Below, piece after piece: positions 44,790-53,798 of a stretch of DNA of 64,000 bases (position 1 is the first letter of the stretch; every line of letters begins with the position of its first letter). Source of the stretch: VMCP01 sp965659745 (GTDB taxonomy: Bacteria > Bacteroidota > Bacteroidia > NS11-12g > UBA955). Location of the stretch: assembly GCA_965659745.1 (NCBI GenBank), contig CBFHXF010000007.1, positions 1 through 64,000 on the forward strand. The letters run 5' to 3'. The notes below the pieces were generated by a model. It ran no database searches and had not been told where the DNA came from. It saw only the letters and a list, made by a program, of their open reading frames with translations. The position numbers and the translations under genes are program-made.

Positions 44790-45821
44790 ATGATACGAAA
44801 AATTTGTTTAACTCTACTTTTAGGTTCAGCTTTTACGCTGAATGCCCAATGGGGTGGATGGGGTGATGAAGAAACAACTTCTAATGACAAGGGATCACAA
44901 TCCGTTGATTTAGGATCTTCGTCTGAGAAACCTGCAGCTCCTGCCGTAAAGCCTAAAATTGTAATTGAAGCCATAGGTACTCACTATGACGATGCACCTA
45001 AAGCGCATTTCGAACCTGAGTATGTAAATTCAGACACCAATATTTCCCTGCACCAAGGAGATTCTTTGTTAATTCGTAGACCTTATTTACGACAAGCGGA
45101 CATAAAGTTCCGTCGCCGTATTTGGAGAGTTATAGATTTAAGACAGAAAATCAACAAGTCATGGACATGGCCTCGTAGTCCTATTACTCAAGTTTTTTGG
45201 GAATTGGGAACGAAAGGTTTGGTGAGAGCATATGCAAATGATTCTTTTAATCGTATCATTACTCCTGAGCAGATTCTTGAAATAACCTCTAGTTTAGACA
45301 AGGTACCTGTTTTATTACCTGGTGTGGATCCCGCAGAGGCAACTGGTGATGATTACGTGGATAGTACGATTGTGGTAATGTTCAAATGGAATAACATTAA
45401 TAAGTTCGAAATTATGGAAGACTGGGTTTTTGATTATAAGCATGGTGAAATGAAACCTATAATTATAGGAATCGCTCCAGTAAAGCCTGAATTTATTGAT
45501 GCACCGCAACCGGATGGTACTACCAAGAAAGAAATGGTTGGAGAGAGTAAACCCTTTTGGATGAAAATGGATGATTGCCGTGCAACTCTTACCAAATCTC
45601 AAGTTTTCAATCGTTATAATGATGCTATGCGTTTAAATTGGGACCAACACATCAACTTACACAGACTATTTGATAGCTATATAGTAAAGCAAACCGATTG
45701 GGATGACTTATATATAGCCTCAAAAACTGAGTTTAAAGATGACAAAGTGGCTACCTTGCTAGAAGCAGAAAAAATCAAGAATGATTTGTTCATATTCGAA
45801 CATGATCTTTGGGAATACTAA
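44790..45821 (+). CDS. gldN: GldN/PorN type IX secretion protein
   Basis: Periplasmic partner of GldK in the type IX ring. The 343-aa protein has a signal peptide ending LNAQ, a low-complexity Gly/Trp/Ser/Pro-rich segment (about 20-60), then the conserved core RRPYLRQADIKFRRRIWRVIDLRQKIN (about 93-119) and FKWNNINKFEIMEDWVFDYKHG. The WMKMDDCRATLTKSQVFN and DWDDLYIASKTEFKDD segments follow. It is 19 bases after gldM and is the last gene of the operon, before a strong terminator. Confidence 0.96.
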   Translation: MIRKICLTLLLGSAFTLNAQWGGWGDEETTSNDKGSQSVDLGSSSEKPAAPAVKPKIVIEAIGTHYDDAPKAHFEPEYVNSDTNISLHQGDSLLIRRPYLRQADIKFRRRIWRVIDLRQKINKSWTWPRSPITQVFWELGTKGLVRAYANDSFNRIITPEQILEITSSLDKVPVLLPGVDPAEATGDDYVDSTIVVMFKWNNINKFEIMEDWVFDYKHGEMKPIIIGIAPVKPEFIDAPQPDGTTKKEMVGESKPFWMKMDDCRATLTKSQVFNRYNDAMRLNWDQHINLHRLFDSYIVKQTDWDDLYIASKTEFKDDKVATLLEAEKIKNDLFIFEHDLWEY

Positions 45822-45846
45822 AAATCCCTAAATTCAGTAAATATCT

Positions 45847-45882
45847 AAAGAGGCTATCAGTTGTGATAGCCTCTTTTTTTTT
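45847..45882 (+). terminator. Intrinsic terminator after gldKLMN
   Basis: AAAGAGGCTATCA and TGATAGCCTCTTT form a perfect 13-bp stem with a GTTG loop and a run of T. It starts 26 bases after the gldN stop. Confidence 0.95.
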
Positions 45883-45985
45883 AAAAATTTTCTTAGATTA
45901 CATCCCCATTCTTTTAAGGTGAAGGAATAGAATTCATAATTGTTGATTTTTAGTATGGCTTGTTAAACTTCTAAATGATTTTTCG

Positions 45986-45993
45986 TATCTTTG
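45986..45993 (+). promoter_or_regulatory. -7 element TATCTTTG for yceD-rpmF-plsX-fabH
   Basis: Perfect TAnnTTTG 28 bases before the yceD ATG. The nearest upstream TTG is 23 bases away, slightly further than ideal. Confidence 0.6.
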
Positions 45994-46021
45994 CGCTTCG
46001 TTTGTTTATAGGTGTTTAAAG

Positions 46022-46564
46022 ATGGAAGAATTCGATATTGAGTTTGTGAAGCTTAAAAATGGAATTCATCACTTTGAATACCAAATAGACGCAGCGTTCT
46101 TTGACTTTTTCAAGAATCAAGATATCAATTCGGCTAGAGTAACGGTAAAAGTTAGTTTAGACAAATTGGACACGCTTTTACGTCTCGATATTAATGGAGA
46201 TGGTTACGTGGGTCTGGTTTGTGATCGTTGCTTAAGTGATGTTGAGTACCCGGTGAATAATCAATTTAAGGTTATTTATCATTTGAATGCGATAGAGAAT
46301 AGAGTAGATGAGGCTCAAGAAGTTAATCTAGATATTTTTTACCTTTCTGGTGCTCAATTCAAGATTAATATTGCCGAATCTATATATCAGAGCTTTTTAA
46401 CGGAAATACCAATGGTAAAACGCTGTGATGATATTGAAGGAAAGGATTGTAGCATGGATATGTTAGAAGCCCTAGATTCTTTGGAAGATTCAAACGATGC
46501 AAAAAACGAAATTGACCCTAGATGGGAAGAACTAAAAAAACTATTAAACAAAAAAGAGAAATAA
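46022..46564 (+). CDS. yceD: YceD/DUF177 family protein
   Basis: A 180-aa cytoplasmic protein of the DUF177 family, found next to rpmF across bacteria. In plants and some bacteria this family has been tied to 23S rRNA accumulation. The core has the metal-binding-like CDRCLSDVEYPV (about 67-78), the preceding strand DGYVGLVC, and an acidic C-terminus ending DPRWEELKKLLN (about 162-173), all typical. Unlike many members, a C-terminal CDD...KDC pair is also present (about 138-145). It begins the operon yceD-rpmF-plsX-fabH. Confidence 0.93.
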   Translation: MEEFDIEFVKLKNGIHHFEYQIDAAFFDFFKNQDINSARVTVKVSLDKLDTLLRLDINGDGYVGLVCDRCLSDVEYPVNNQFKVIYHLNAIENRVDEAQEVNLDIFYLSGAQFKINIAESIYQSFLTEIPMVKRCDDIEGKDCSMDMLEALDSLEDSNDAKNEIDPRWEELKKLLNKKEK

Positions 46565-46576
46565 AACGTATTCATT

Positions 46577-46762
46577 ATGGCACATCCTAAACGAAAAATT
46601 TCCAAAACACGTAGAGATAAACGTCGTACTCACGACAAGTTAGTTATACGTCCAATGATTGCAGATCCTGTAACGGGTGATGTATCTTTATACCATCGTG
46701 TTAATCTTGAAACGGGTATGTACCGTGGGGTTAAGGTGATGAAAGGTCGTAACGAAGACTAA
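46577..46762 (+). CDS. rpmF: 50S ribosomal protein L32
   Basis: A 61-aa basic ribosomal protein starting MAHPKRKISKTRRDKRRTHDK, the L32 opening with Pro4. The zinc-finger Cys residues of some L32 proteins are absent (SLYHRVNLETGMYRG), so this is the Cys-less form. Coupled with plsX and fabH, it links ribosome output with lipid synthesis. Confidence 0.97.
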   Translation: MAHPKRKISKTRRDKRRTHDKLVIRPMIADPVTGDVSLYHRVNLETGMYRGVKVMKGRNED

Positions 46763-46766
46763 TTAA

Positions 46767-47741
46767 ATGATAAAAATAGGTATTGATGCAATGGGTGGGG
46801 ATTATGCCCCACTTGAAGCAATTAAGGGAGCGAGCCTATCTCAAAATGCGTTCCCTGATGTTCATTTGGTGCTTTATGGTGATGATGCTGCAATTCGTAA
46901 AATTGCCGAATCAGAAAACATAACCCTTGAGGGTATGACTGTAATTCATTGTTCTGAAGTAATAGAAATGGGTGAACATCCTGTTAAAGCAATTGCTTCA
47001 AAAAGGGATTCTTCCATTTTTAGAGGATTCGCCGACCTTGCATCTAATCAGATTCAAGGTTTTTTAAGTGCGGGTAATACAGGTGCAATGTTAGTGGGTT
47101 CTATACAAATCCTTAAGGCTATTGAGGGTATAGATCGCCCAAGTTTATTAACTACAGTGCCTAAACCGTCTGGAAATCATGGAATTGTCCTTGATGTTGG
47201 CGCAAATGCAGACAATAAACCAGAACATTTGCAGCAATTTGCTCTTTTAGGGAGTATTTATGCTGAAGCCATACTGAAACGTGAAAATCCGAAAGTTGGA
47301 TTGGTCAATATTGGTGAGGAAGATGAAAAAGGTAGTATTTTATCGCGTGCAGCCAATCAATTATTACGTACCACCCAACAAATAGACTTTATAGGAAATG
47401 TTGAAGGGCGTGAAATCTTCAGTGACAAACATGATGTGTTAGTCTGTGATGGTTTTACTGGTAACGTAATGGTTAAAGTTATTGAAGGATTCTATTATAC
47501 ACTTGCTAAACGCGGAGTGCAAGACGATTTCCTAGATACATTAAATTTCAAGAATCACGGTGGTGGATTAATACTAGGTGTTAAAGCCCCTGTTGTCGTG
47601 GGTCATGGAATTTCAAAAGCTCCTACTTTTGTTAAAATGGTGGAGTTAGTGAAAAATTCAGTTGAATCGGATTTTTGCTCTAAAGTGGGCGAAGCTTTTT
47701 CTATTCTACGCGCGAAAAACGCGGATCTCTCCAATGGATAA
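46767..47741 (+). CDS. plsX: Phosphate acyltransferase PlsX
   Basis: Converts acyl-ACP and phosphate to acyl-phosphate, the acyl donor for PlsY in phospholipid synthesis. The 324-aa protein starts with IGIDAMGGDYAPLEAIKGA (3-21) and has FLSAGNTGAMLVGSIQIL, VLDVGANADNKPEHLQQFA and VCDGFTGNVMVKVIEG, all PlsX signatures. It is a peripheral membrane protein. It lies 4 bases after rpmF, and fabH starts within its last codons. Confidence 0.97.
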   Translation: MIKIGIDAMGGDYAPLEAIKGASLSQNAFPDVHLVLYGDDAAIRKIAESENITLEGMTVIHCSEVIEMGEHPVKAIASKRDSSIFRGFADLASNQIQGFLSAGNTGAMLVGSIQILKAIEGIDRPSLLTTVPKPSGNHGIVLDVGANADNKPEHLQQFALLGSIYAEAILKRENPKVGLVNIGEEDEKGSILSRAANQLLRTTQQIDFIGNVEGREIFSDKHDVLVCDGFTGNVMVKVIEGFYYTLAKRGVQDDFLDTLNFKNHGGGLILGVKAPVVVGHGISKAPTFVKMVELVKNSVESDFCSKVGEAFSILRAKNADLSNG

Positions 47742-48723
47742 AATCAATGCAGCAATCACCGCAGTAGGCGGATATGTACCTGAAACGGTGTTGAGCAATG
47801 CCGATTTAGAAAAACTTGTAGATACAAGTGATGAATGGATTCGCACGCGAACCGGTATCGAGGAAAGGCGTATTTTAAAAGAAGAAGGTAAAGCCAGTTC
47901 GGACATCGCTGTACGTGCTATTTTGCCAATGCTTGAAAAAAAGCAAATAAATCCATTAGAAATTGACTTGATTATTTGTGCTACCATTACTGGAGATTAT
48001 GTTTTTCCGGCAACAGCCAACATAATTGCCGATAAAATCGGGGCAAAAAATGCTTGGGGATACGACGTAGCAGCGGCGTGTTCAGGTTTCCTTTACGCCC
48101 TTCAAACAGGAGCTAAATTTATAGAATCTGGTACACATAAAAAGGTGATTGTAGTAGGAGTTGATAAAATGTCGGCTATCATCGACTATACCGATCGTAA
48201 TACATGTATCATCTTTGGAGATGGTGGCGGTTGTGTTTTATTAGAACCTACTACTGAGAATGTTGGAATTATGGATGCTAAATTGCATTCTGATGGCAGC
48301 GGTAGAGAGTTTCTCGTTCAACCCGCTGGTGGTTCGTTAAATCCTCCCACTCACGAAACAATTGATGCGCGACAACATTACGTTTACCAAGAGGGTAAAA
48401 CCGTTTTTAAATTCGCGGTAACCAATATGGCCGATGTGAGTTATGATGTAATGACCCGTAACGGTCTTACATCCGATGATGTAGATTGGTTGGTTCCACA
48501 CCAGGCTAATCTCAGGATAATCGATGCCACAGCCAATAGAATGGGCCTTGATTCCTCTAAGGTATTAATAAATATCCAGAAATACGGTAATACCACCGCT
48601 GGTACTTTACCATTACTCCTTTGGGATTTTGAATCTAAATTTAAAAAAGGGGATAATCTGATCTTAAGTACTTTCGGTGGAGGATTTACTTGGGGGGCTA
48701 TTTATGTGAAATGGGCGTATTGA
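47734..48723 (+). CDS. fabH: 3-oxoacyl-[ACP] synthase III (KASIII)
   Basis: Starts fatty-acid chains by condensing acyl-CoA with malonyl-ACP. ATG 47734 gives 329 aa, the usual size, and overlaps the plsX stop by 8 bases. The catalytic triad is intact: Cys116 in DVAAACSGF, His256 in VPHQANLRI and Asn286 in KYGNTTAG. The N-terminal GGYVPETVLSNADLEKLVDTSDEWI segment is diagnostic. It is the last gene of the operon; only 2 bases separate its stop from that of the convergent methyltransferase, with no terminator. Confidence 0.97.
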   Translation: MDKINAAITAVGGYVPETVLSNADLEKLVDTSDEWIRTRTGIEERRILKEEGKASSDIAVRAILPMLEKKQINPLEIDLIICATITGDYVFPATANIIADKIGAKNAWGYDVAAACSGFLYALQTGAKFIESGTHKKVIVVGVDKMSAIIDYTDRNTCIIFGDGGGCVLLEPTTENVGIMDAKLHSDGSGREFLVQPAGGSLNPPTHETIDARQHYVYQEGKTVFKFAVTNMADVSYDVMTRNGLTSDDVDWLVPHQANLRIIDATANRMGLDSSKVLINIQKYGNTTAGTLPLLLWDFESKFKKGDNLILSTFGGGFTWGAIYVKWAY

Positions 48724-48725
48724 TA

Positions 48726-49793
48726 TCAATTGCGTTTTAATAACGCACTAAAAAGATAGTCGCCTCTATATTCACATTCTTGTATTTCTCCATGATACTG
48801 ACTTTCTAAACATTTGAAATCACTATTTTTTAGTAGGAAATCCTCGATAACTGCTTCATTTTCTGCTGAAAACAAGGAACACGTACAATAAATAATATAT
48901 TTTACTGATTCTACCTTGGTTAATTCTTGAAGTATCATTCGTTGCCTTTGGCTGTATTGAAGAATTGCTTCGGGTTGAAAGTTTACAAGTGCTTCTGGGT
49001 TCCTTCGCCATGTACCACTTCCGGAGCAAGGCACATCGGCAAAAACGACATCCACTTCAACAGCTTCTTTTTGAATGAGTACTTTTGTTAAATCGATGTT
49101 TCTTAATTGGGGTACGGTTTTATTATTTGTTAAAAAGCGTGTTTTCAAATTCTCAAGTATCGAAGGCCTCACATCACTGCAAATTAGCGATTTGGGATTT
49201 GAAATATGTGATAAAATCAACGCTTTCCCACCTGCACCCGCGCAACAATCCCATACCCGTTGATTGTTAAACAATGATTGGTACTTGTGAACGACTTGTG
49301 TGCTCGAAATATCTTGAATAATCCCTTTTCCTTCATGTATTAGGACTTCTAAGTTAACAGCACCCTGATATATCCAAGTCTGCTCTTTAGTAAGGTAGGT
49401 GCCACCTAAGAGCTCATTTTCTTGACTTAAAGTCCAGGAAAAAAAGAAAACAGGTGGCTGTTTATGGTACCAATCTTTGATCTTGTGAACATTAATAGCA
49501 GGACTAATCAATTCTGAAAATTCTTCATACGGAGCGGGGTCGAAATCCTTTTCTCCTGAATCAAGTTGGCGCAATGCGGCTACTAATTCGGTTTCGTTGA
49601 GCGTATTTAAAATTCGTGCATTTTTAAAATACAAATAACACAATTCGCGATAGGAACGTCGATCTTTACTTCCCCAATTTCTATTATTCCTGAAAATTTC
49701 ACTTAAATAATTAGGAAAAGGAATCGTACCGTTATAATTCTTTACAATCTCAACGGCTCTTTCATAATGTCGGGGATGCCTCGATATTGTCAT
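48726..49793 (-). CDS. RsmB/NOP2-family RNA m5C methyltransferase
   Basis: SAM-dependent cytosine-5 RNA methyltransferase of the RsmB/Fmu type, acting on rRNA or tRNA. The N-terminal helical part (about 1-150) resembles the NusB-like region in reduced form. The catalytic part shows VWDCCAGAGGKALIL (SAM site, about 186-200), motif IV FADVPCSGSGTWRRNPE with one catalytic Cys, and motif VI CTCSLF with the second. The 355-aa length is shorter than E. coli RsmB (about 430), and I see no PUA domain, so the exact RNA target is uncertain. Its ATG overlaps the preceding receptor-like gene's stop (ATGA). Confidence 0.88.
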   Translation of the reverse strand: MTISRHPRHYERAVEIVKNYNGTIPFPNYLSEIFRNNRNWGSKDRRSYRELCYLYFKNARILNTLNETELVAALRQLDSGEKDFDPAPYEEFSELISPAINVHKIKDWYHKQPPVFFFSWTLSQENELLGGTYLTKEQTWIYQGAVNLEVLIHEGKGIIQDISSTQVVHKYQSLFNNQRVWDCCAGAGGKALILSHISNPKSLICSDVRPSILENLKTRFLTNNKTVPQLRNIDLTKVLIQKEAVEVDVVFADVPCSGSGTWRRNPEALVNFQPEAILQYSQRQRMILQELTKVESVKYIIYCTCSLFSAENEAVIEDFLLKNSDFKCLESQYHGEIQECEYRGDYLFSALLKRN

Positions 49794-50902
49794 TTAGAAT
49801 CGTCATTATTCTCAAGTGGGGCCAATTCTATTTTTTCACTTTTAATGATGCGAATTCCTTGGTTGGCAAATGTATTTGATGTGGTTTTCTTAAACAAATA
49901 GGTATTGATCAAGCCTGTATATGCTGCTTTTGGTAAATTTTCAATAGTTATGTGGCCTGTACTCGCAAAATGGGCTCCAAGAAAAAATAGTTGATCATAT
50001 GCTTGAAAGGCAAATTTACTGGGTTCTGCACGTTCTACTTGAATGAATTTATGTGTAAATTCTAAAGCAGCACTATCTTGACCGTCAATATGATTCATAC
50101 TGGGGTAGATAATTTTAGTTTCGTCAATTTCTTCTGCAGGAACTAAATCATCGTACCAATCCATATCGCCCACGATATAAGAGTCTGCTTTCCTTGATAC
50201 GGTAGAAAATTGGGCCAATCTACTGAAGGAGGAAGTGCCCACGTTCAATAATATGATGGATTCGTTTTTTGTTGTGATTTTGGGACTAATTCTACTTCCC
50301 GTTATTTGATGTTCTGTGAATCCAATTTTAGCGTTTTTTAACTCCTTTTTATAATACTTAAGAATATTAGATTTCTTATTGTCTGATATCAAATAGAACG
50401 TGTGATTAGGAAAGTCTAATTTTAATTGATGAATCAAGCCTTTTATCCGAATGGAATCATGGCCGAAGAAATTGACATTTTGAACTGTCTTTGGCAACCT
50501 TAGATTGGTTAAGGGAGAAACCCATAAAAAGCGTGTGTGTTGTAAATTCGTAGAAATAAGATCAACTGGTTTTTGAGCAATAGGACCAATAAAAATGTCC
50601 AATGATTGAAATTCATCACTTTTAGGTAACTTAATTAAGTCTGAATCTTCCATCATTTGTAGATCCCAAACACGGAAATTTACAGAAATATTCCATTTAT
50701 TTAAATCTGCTGCCGCCAATCGCAATCCTGAATAATAATCTAAAGCGGCTTGTGATACTTGTTTTTGAGCAATGGTAGAAGACGTGTCGCTATAAAAAGG
50801 TAGAAGCACGCCTACATTCAATGTTAGAGGCGATTGCGCATGTATATCCAATCTGGAAATAGAGAGGCAAACAAGTAGAATTATACGGCCGTAGATTTTC
50901 AT
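49790..50902 (-). CDS. Periplasmic-binding-protein-like (PBP1 fold) exported protein
   Basis: A 370-aa protein with a Sec signal (ending DIHAQ, about 23), then a chain resembling type 1 periplasmic ligand receptors of amino-acid ABC transporters: NVGVLLPFYSDTS (about 29-41), YYSGLRLAAADLN and IDIFIGPI-like LDIFIGPIAQKPV. In many Bacteroidota a LysM-containing homologue stands next to guaA; here no LysM repeat is seen. No permease or ATPase genes are near, so it may be a sensor or wall-binding protein, not a transporter subunit. Operon: guaA, this gene, m5C methyltransferase. Confidence 0.75.
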   Translation of the reverse strand: MKIYGRIILLVCLSISRLDIHAQSPLTLNVGVLLPFYSDTSSTIAQKQVSQAALDYYSGLRLAAADLNKWNISVNFRVWDLQMMEDSDLIKLPKSDEFQSLDIFIGPIAQKPVDLISTNLQHTRFLWVSPLTNLRLPKTVQNVNFFGHDSIRIKGLIHQLKLDFPNHTFYLISDNKKSNILKYYKKELKNAKIGFTEHQITGSRISPKITTKNESIILLNVGTSSFSRLAQFSTVSRKADSYIVGDMDWYDDLVPAEEIDETKIIYPSMNHIDGQDSAALEFTHKFIQVERAEPSKFAFQAYDQLFFLGAHFASTGHITIENLPKAAYTGLINTYLFKKTTSNTFANQGIRIIKSEKIELAPLENNDDSK

Positions 50903-50911
50903 ATATTTAGT

Positions 50912-52447
50912 TTATTCCCATTCGATAGTCGCAGGAGGTTTGGAACTGATATCGTAAACCACCCTGTTTATACCTCTAACTTGGTTGATAATTGCATTGG
51001 AGATTTCAGCAAGAATATCGTAAGGTATGTGAACCCAATCCGCAGTCATACCATCAGTACTGCTAACTGCTCGTAATGCTACAACCTGTTCATAGGTGCG
51101 TTCATCGCCCATAACTCCAACACTATGCACTGGCAAAAGAATCGCCCCTGCTTGCCAGATTTTTTCATACCAACCTGTTTTTCTCAAAATTTGAGTATAA
51201 ATATAATCTGCTTCTTGCAATAATGCTACTTTTTGAGGGGTAATATCGCCCAATATGCGTATAGCTAAGCCAGGACCTGGAAATGGATGTCTTCCTAATA
51301 AAATATCACTTAGGTTCATAGCTTTTCCAACACGCCGTACTTCGTCTTTGAATAAAGCCCGCAAGGGTTCAATCACTTTGAGATTCATTTTTTCAGGCAA
51401 ACCACCTACGTTGTGGTGAGATTTAATCGTAACAGACGGACCATTAACACTCACACTTTCGATTACATCGGGATAAATCGTTCCTTGTGCTAACCATGAG
51501 GCGCCTTGGATTTTAGCTGCCTCTCTTTGGAAAACTTCGATAAACACGCGACCAATTGTTTTTCTTTTCTCCTCAGGATCGCTTTTACCTGCTAATTCTC
51601 TATAAAACTCTTGAGAAGCATCAATGGCGAGCAGATTTAAATTCATGCTCTTATAGTTCTCTTGTACCTCTTCAAATTCATTCTTACGAAGCAACCCATT
51701 ATCGATAAAAATACAGGTCAAATTTTCTCCAATAGCTTGATTCAATAAAGCAGCGGCAACCGAACTATCTACACCACCTGAAAGCCCTAAAATAACTTTG
51801 TCATCTCCTAAAGTATCTCTTAATGAGGCTACTGTATCGTTAATGAAATGCCCGGGAGTCCAATCGCCTGTGCAACCACAAATATCGAAAGCGAAATTTT
51901 TCAGTAATTCCAATCCCTCTGTACTGTGATATACCTCTGGGTGAAATTGAATTCCGTAAACGGGATTCGCATGTCCTTTCCATTGAAATCCAGCCACCGG
52001 AATAGATTCGGTTTTAGCAATAATTTCAAAAGTATCGGGTAATGTGCCAATGGTATCGCCATGACTCATCCAAACTTGACTTTCATAGCTAAGTCCGTCT
52101 AAAAGAGTATTACTAACACCGGTTTGTTGCATCTTAGCTCGGCCGTATTCGCGGTGATTGCTTTTATCAACCTGACCACCGGCCATTTTTGCCATATATT
52201 GAGCACCGTAGCAAACTCCCAAAACAGGGGCCAATTTAAAGAGTTCATCCAAATTTATTTGTGGGGGATTTTCGTCGTTAACGGAACACGGGCTTCCAGA
52301 TAAAATCACACCTTTTGTTATAGAATCGGGCTTTACCTCACTATTGTAGGGATGAATTTCACAATAAACATTGATTTCACGTAATCTTCGGGCAATCAAT
52401 TGCGTATATTGAGATCCAAAGTCATAAATTAGGATTTTTTCAGTCAT
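50912..52447 (-). CDS. guaA: GMP synthase (glutamine-hydrolysing)
   Basis: Converts XMP to GMP with glutamine and ATP. The N-terminal class I amidotransferase domain has the triad Cys79 (LGVCYGAQ), His169 and Glu171 (GIQFHPEVYH). The ATP-pyrophosphatase domain has the P-loop GLSGGVDSSV (221-230), and the C-terminal dimerisation domain ends PPATIEWE. The length of 511 aa is normal. ATG 52447 gives MTEKILIYDFGSQYTQLIAR. No guanine riboswitch is visible in the 48-base gap to cinA. Confidence 0.97.
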   Translation of the reverse strand: MTEKILIYDFGSQYTQLIARRLREINVYCEIHPYNSEVKPDSITKGVILSGSPCSVNDENPPQINLDELFKLAPVLGVCYGAQYMAKMAGGQVDKSNHREYGRAKMQQTGVSNTLLDGLSYESQVWMSHGDTIGTLPDTFEIIAKTESIPVAGFQWKGHANPVYGIQFHPEVYHSTEGLELLKNFAFDICGCTGDWTPGHFINDTVASLRDTLGDDKVILGLSGGVDSSVAAALLNQAIGENLTCIFIDNGLLRKNEFEEVQENYKSMNLNLLAIDASQEFYRELAGKSDPEEKRKTIGRVFIEVFQREAAKIQGASWLAQGTIYPDVIESVSVNGPSVTIKSHHNVGGLPEKMNLKVIEPLRALFKDEVRRVGKAMNLSDILLGRHPFPGPGLAIRILGDITPQKVALLQEADYIYTQILRKTGWYEKIWQAGAILLPVHSVGVMGDERTYEQVVALRAVSSTDGMTADWVHIPYDILAEISNAIINQVRGINRVVYDISSKPPATIEWE

Positions 52448-52495
52448 AAATTAAGAGACACAAAGATAACGCTAAATCCGTTTCTCTAAAGGAAA

Positions 52496-53719
52496 TCAGA
52501 TCATTTCTTTTAGCTGTTTCATGGCGGTATTCATGGCGCGAATCATGAAATCAAGTCGTCCTCCCCGGAGAACGTAATGTTTAACTGTGATTTTTTCTAA
52601 GTATTTCACAGCAATATAAATGGTCCCTACAGGTTTATCGGTGGTTCCACCCGAAGGACCTGCAATGCCCGTAGTAGCGATGCCGATATCGGCCTTGAAT
52701 TTTTCGCAAACGCCTTTTACCATTTGCTCTGCGGTTTCAGCGCTTACAGCGCCATTCGTGTCTATAACTTCGGTTTGAACCCCTAATAATTGACTTTTGA
52801 TTTGATTATGATATGCCACTACAGTGCCTAAATACACATCCGAAGCTCCTGAAATTTGAACCAGTTGATTTCCAATATAGCCCCCTGTACAACTTTCAGC
52901 CGTAGTTATGCTAAGTCCTTTCTCGCGAGCCATGTGAATCAACCATTCTGCCATGCTCAAATCTTGTTCGCAGAATACCCAATCGCCTAATTCCTCAATT
53001 AAATAGTTCCAATAGCGCTCAAAAACTTCCAATGAGAGCGTGGGGTCTTTTCGTGTTAAACGCAATTTTACCACATTATGGGTGGGTAGATAAGCCAAGC
53101 CGCAACCCTTGATATTGGCTTCGAATTTTTGAAGTTTTTGGGCAATTAAACTTTCGGGGATAAGGGCTGTTGTGAGGGTTCTGTGTAATGCCGGGGGAAG
53201 TTTAAATAAAGGCGCTAACATCGGTATAAGCGATTCTTCAGTTATAGCGCGAACTTCACCCGGCACCCCTGGCATTGCGGCTAAATAGCGACCCTCTTTT
53301 TCGAACCACATTCCTGGCGCCGTGCCTTGTGAATTAAATAGTGTTTTAGAACAATCGGGTAAATTGGCTTGCATTTTATTAATAGCGAGTAACTCGGGAC
53401 TTCTATTGGCAAAAATGCGCTCTAAATGTTGCAATACTGATTCATCTATGCGCGTATCGCAACCATAATATTCTTGCAATACAGATTTGGTGATATCGTC
53501 GTTGGTAGGACCTAATCCTCCAGTTATAATGACCAAATTTACGCGACTAAAGGATTCGTTTAAAGAAGTGACGATAGATTTTTTATCATCTCTAATGGCT
53601 GTTTTTCTTGAAATATTCAAGCCTAAAGGGGCTAAAACTTGAGCCAAATATACGCTGTTGGTATCAACGGTTTGACCAATTAAAAGTTCGTCTCCAATAG
53701 TGATTATCTCAATATCCAT
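52496..53719 (-). CDS. cinA: CinA: ADP-ribose pyrophosphatase / NMN deamidase
   Basis: A bifunctional competence/NAD-salvage protein: N-terminal COG1058 (MoaB-like) domain with EIITIGDELLIGQTVDTNS (4-22) and VIITGGLGPTNDDITK, and a C-terminal NMN-deamidase (PncC) domain (about 250-407) with TAESCTGGYIGNQL and GIATTGIAGPSGG. ATG 53719 gives 407 aa, the usual length; the frame continues upstream but overlaps rnhA and is not conserved. A TACATTTG promoter element ends 4 bases before the start codon. It is divergent from rnhA. Confidence 0.95.
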   Translation of the reverse strand: MDIEIITIGDELLIGQTVDTNSVYLAQVLAPLGLNISRKTAIRDDKKSIVTSLNESFSRVNLVIITGGLGPTNDDITKSVLQEYYGCDTRIDESVLQHLERIFANRSPELLAINKMQANLPDCSKTLFNSQGTAPGMWFEKEGRYLAAMPGVPGEVRAITEESLIPMLAPLFKLPPALHRTLTTALIPESLIAQKLQKFEANIKGCGLAYLPTHNVVKLRLTRKDPTLSLEVFERYWNYLIEELGDWVFCEQDLSMAEWLIHMAREKGLSITTAESCTGGYIGNQLVQISGASDVYLGTVVAYHNQIKSQLLGVQTEVIDTNGAVSAETAEQMVKGVCEKFKADIGIATTGIAGPSGGTTDKPVGTIYIAVKYLEKITVKHYVLRGGRLDFMIRAMNTAMKQLKEMI

Positions 53720-53723
53720 GATG

Positions 53724-53731
53724 CAAATGTA
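53724..53731 (-). promoter_or_regulatory. cinA -7 element TACATTTG
   Basis: TAnnTTTG on the minus strand, 4 bases from the cinA ATG. Near-leaderless geometry. Confidence 0.55.
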
Positions 53732-53784
53732 TCGAAATCCACATGGCGTTAATCCTTTTTTTACGCACACCCAAATAAAGAACA

Positions 53785-53792
53785 TAAGTTTG
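53785..53792 (+). promoter_or_regulatory. rnhA -7 element TAAGTTTG
   Basis: TAnnTTTG with exactly 6 bases before ATG 53799, as for uvrA and the GT22-like gene. It fixes the rnhA start and predicts a leaderless mRNA. Confidence 0.6.
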
Positions 53793-53798
53793 CCGCAA

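Noticed and set aside
53700..53798. Longer rnhA frame from 53700
   Set aside because: Lies over the promoters and the cinA start; RNase HI begins at MADIIIYTDG.
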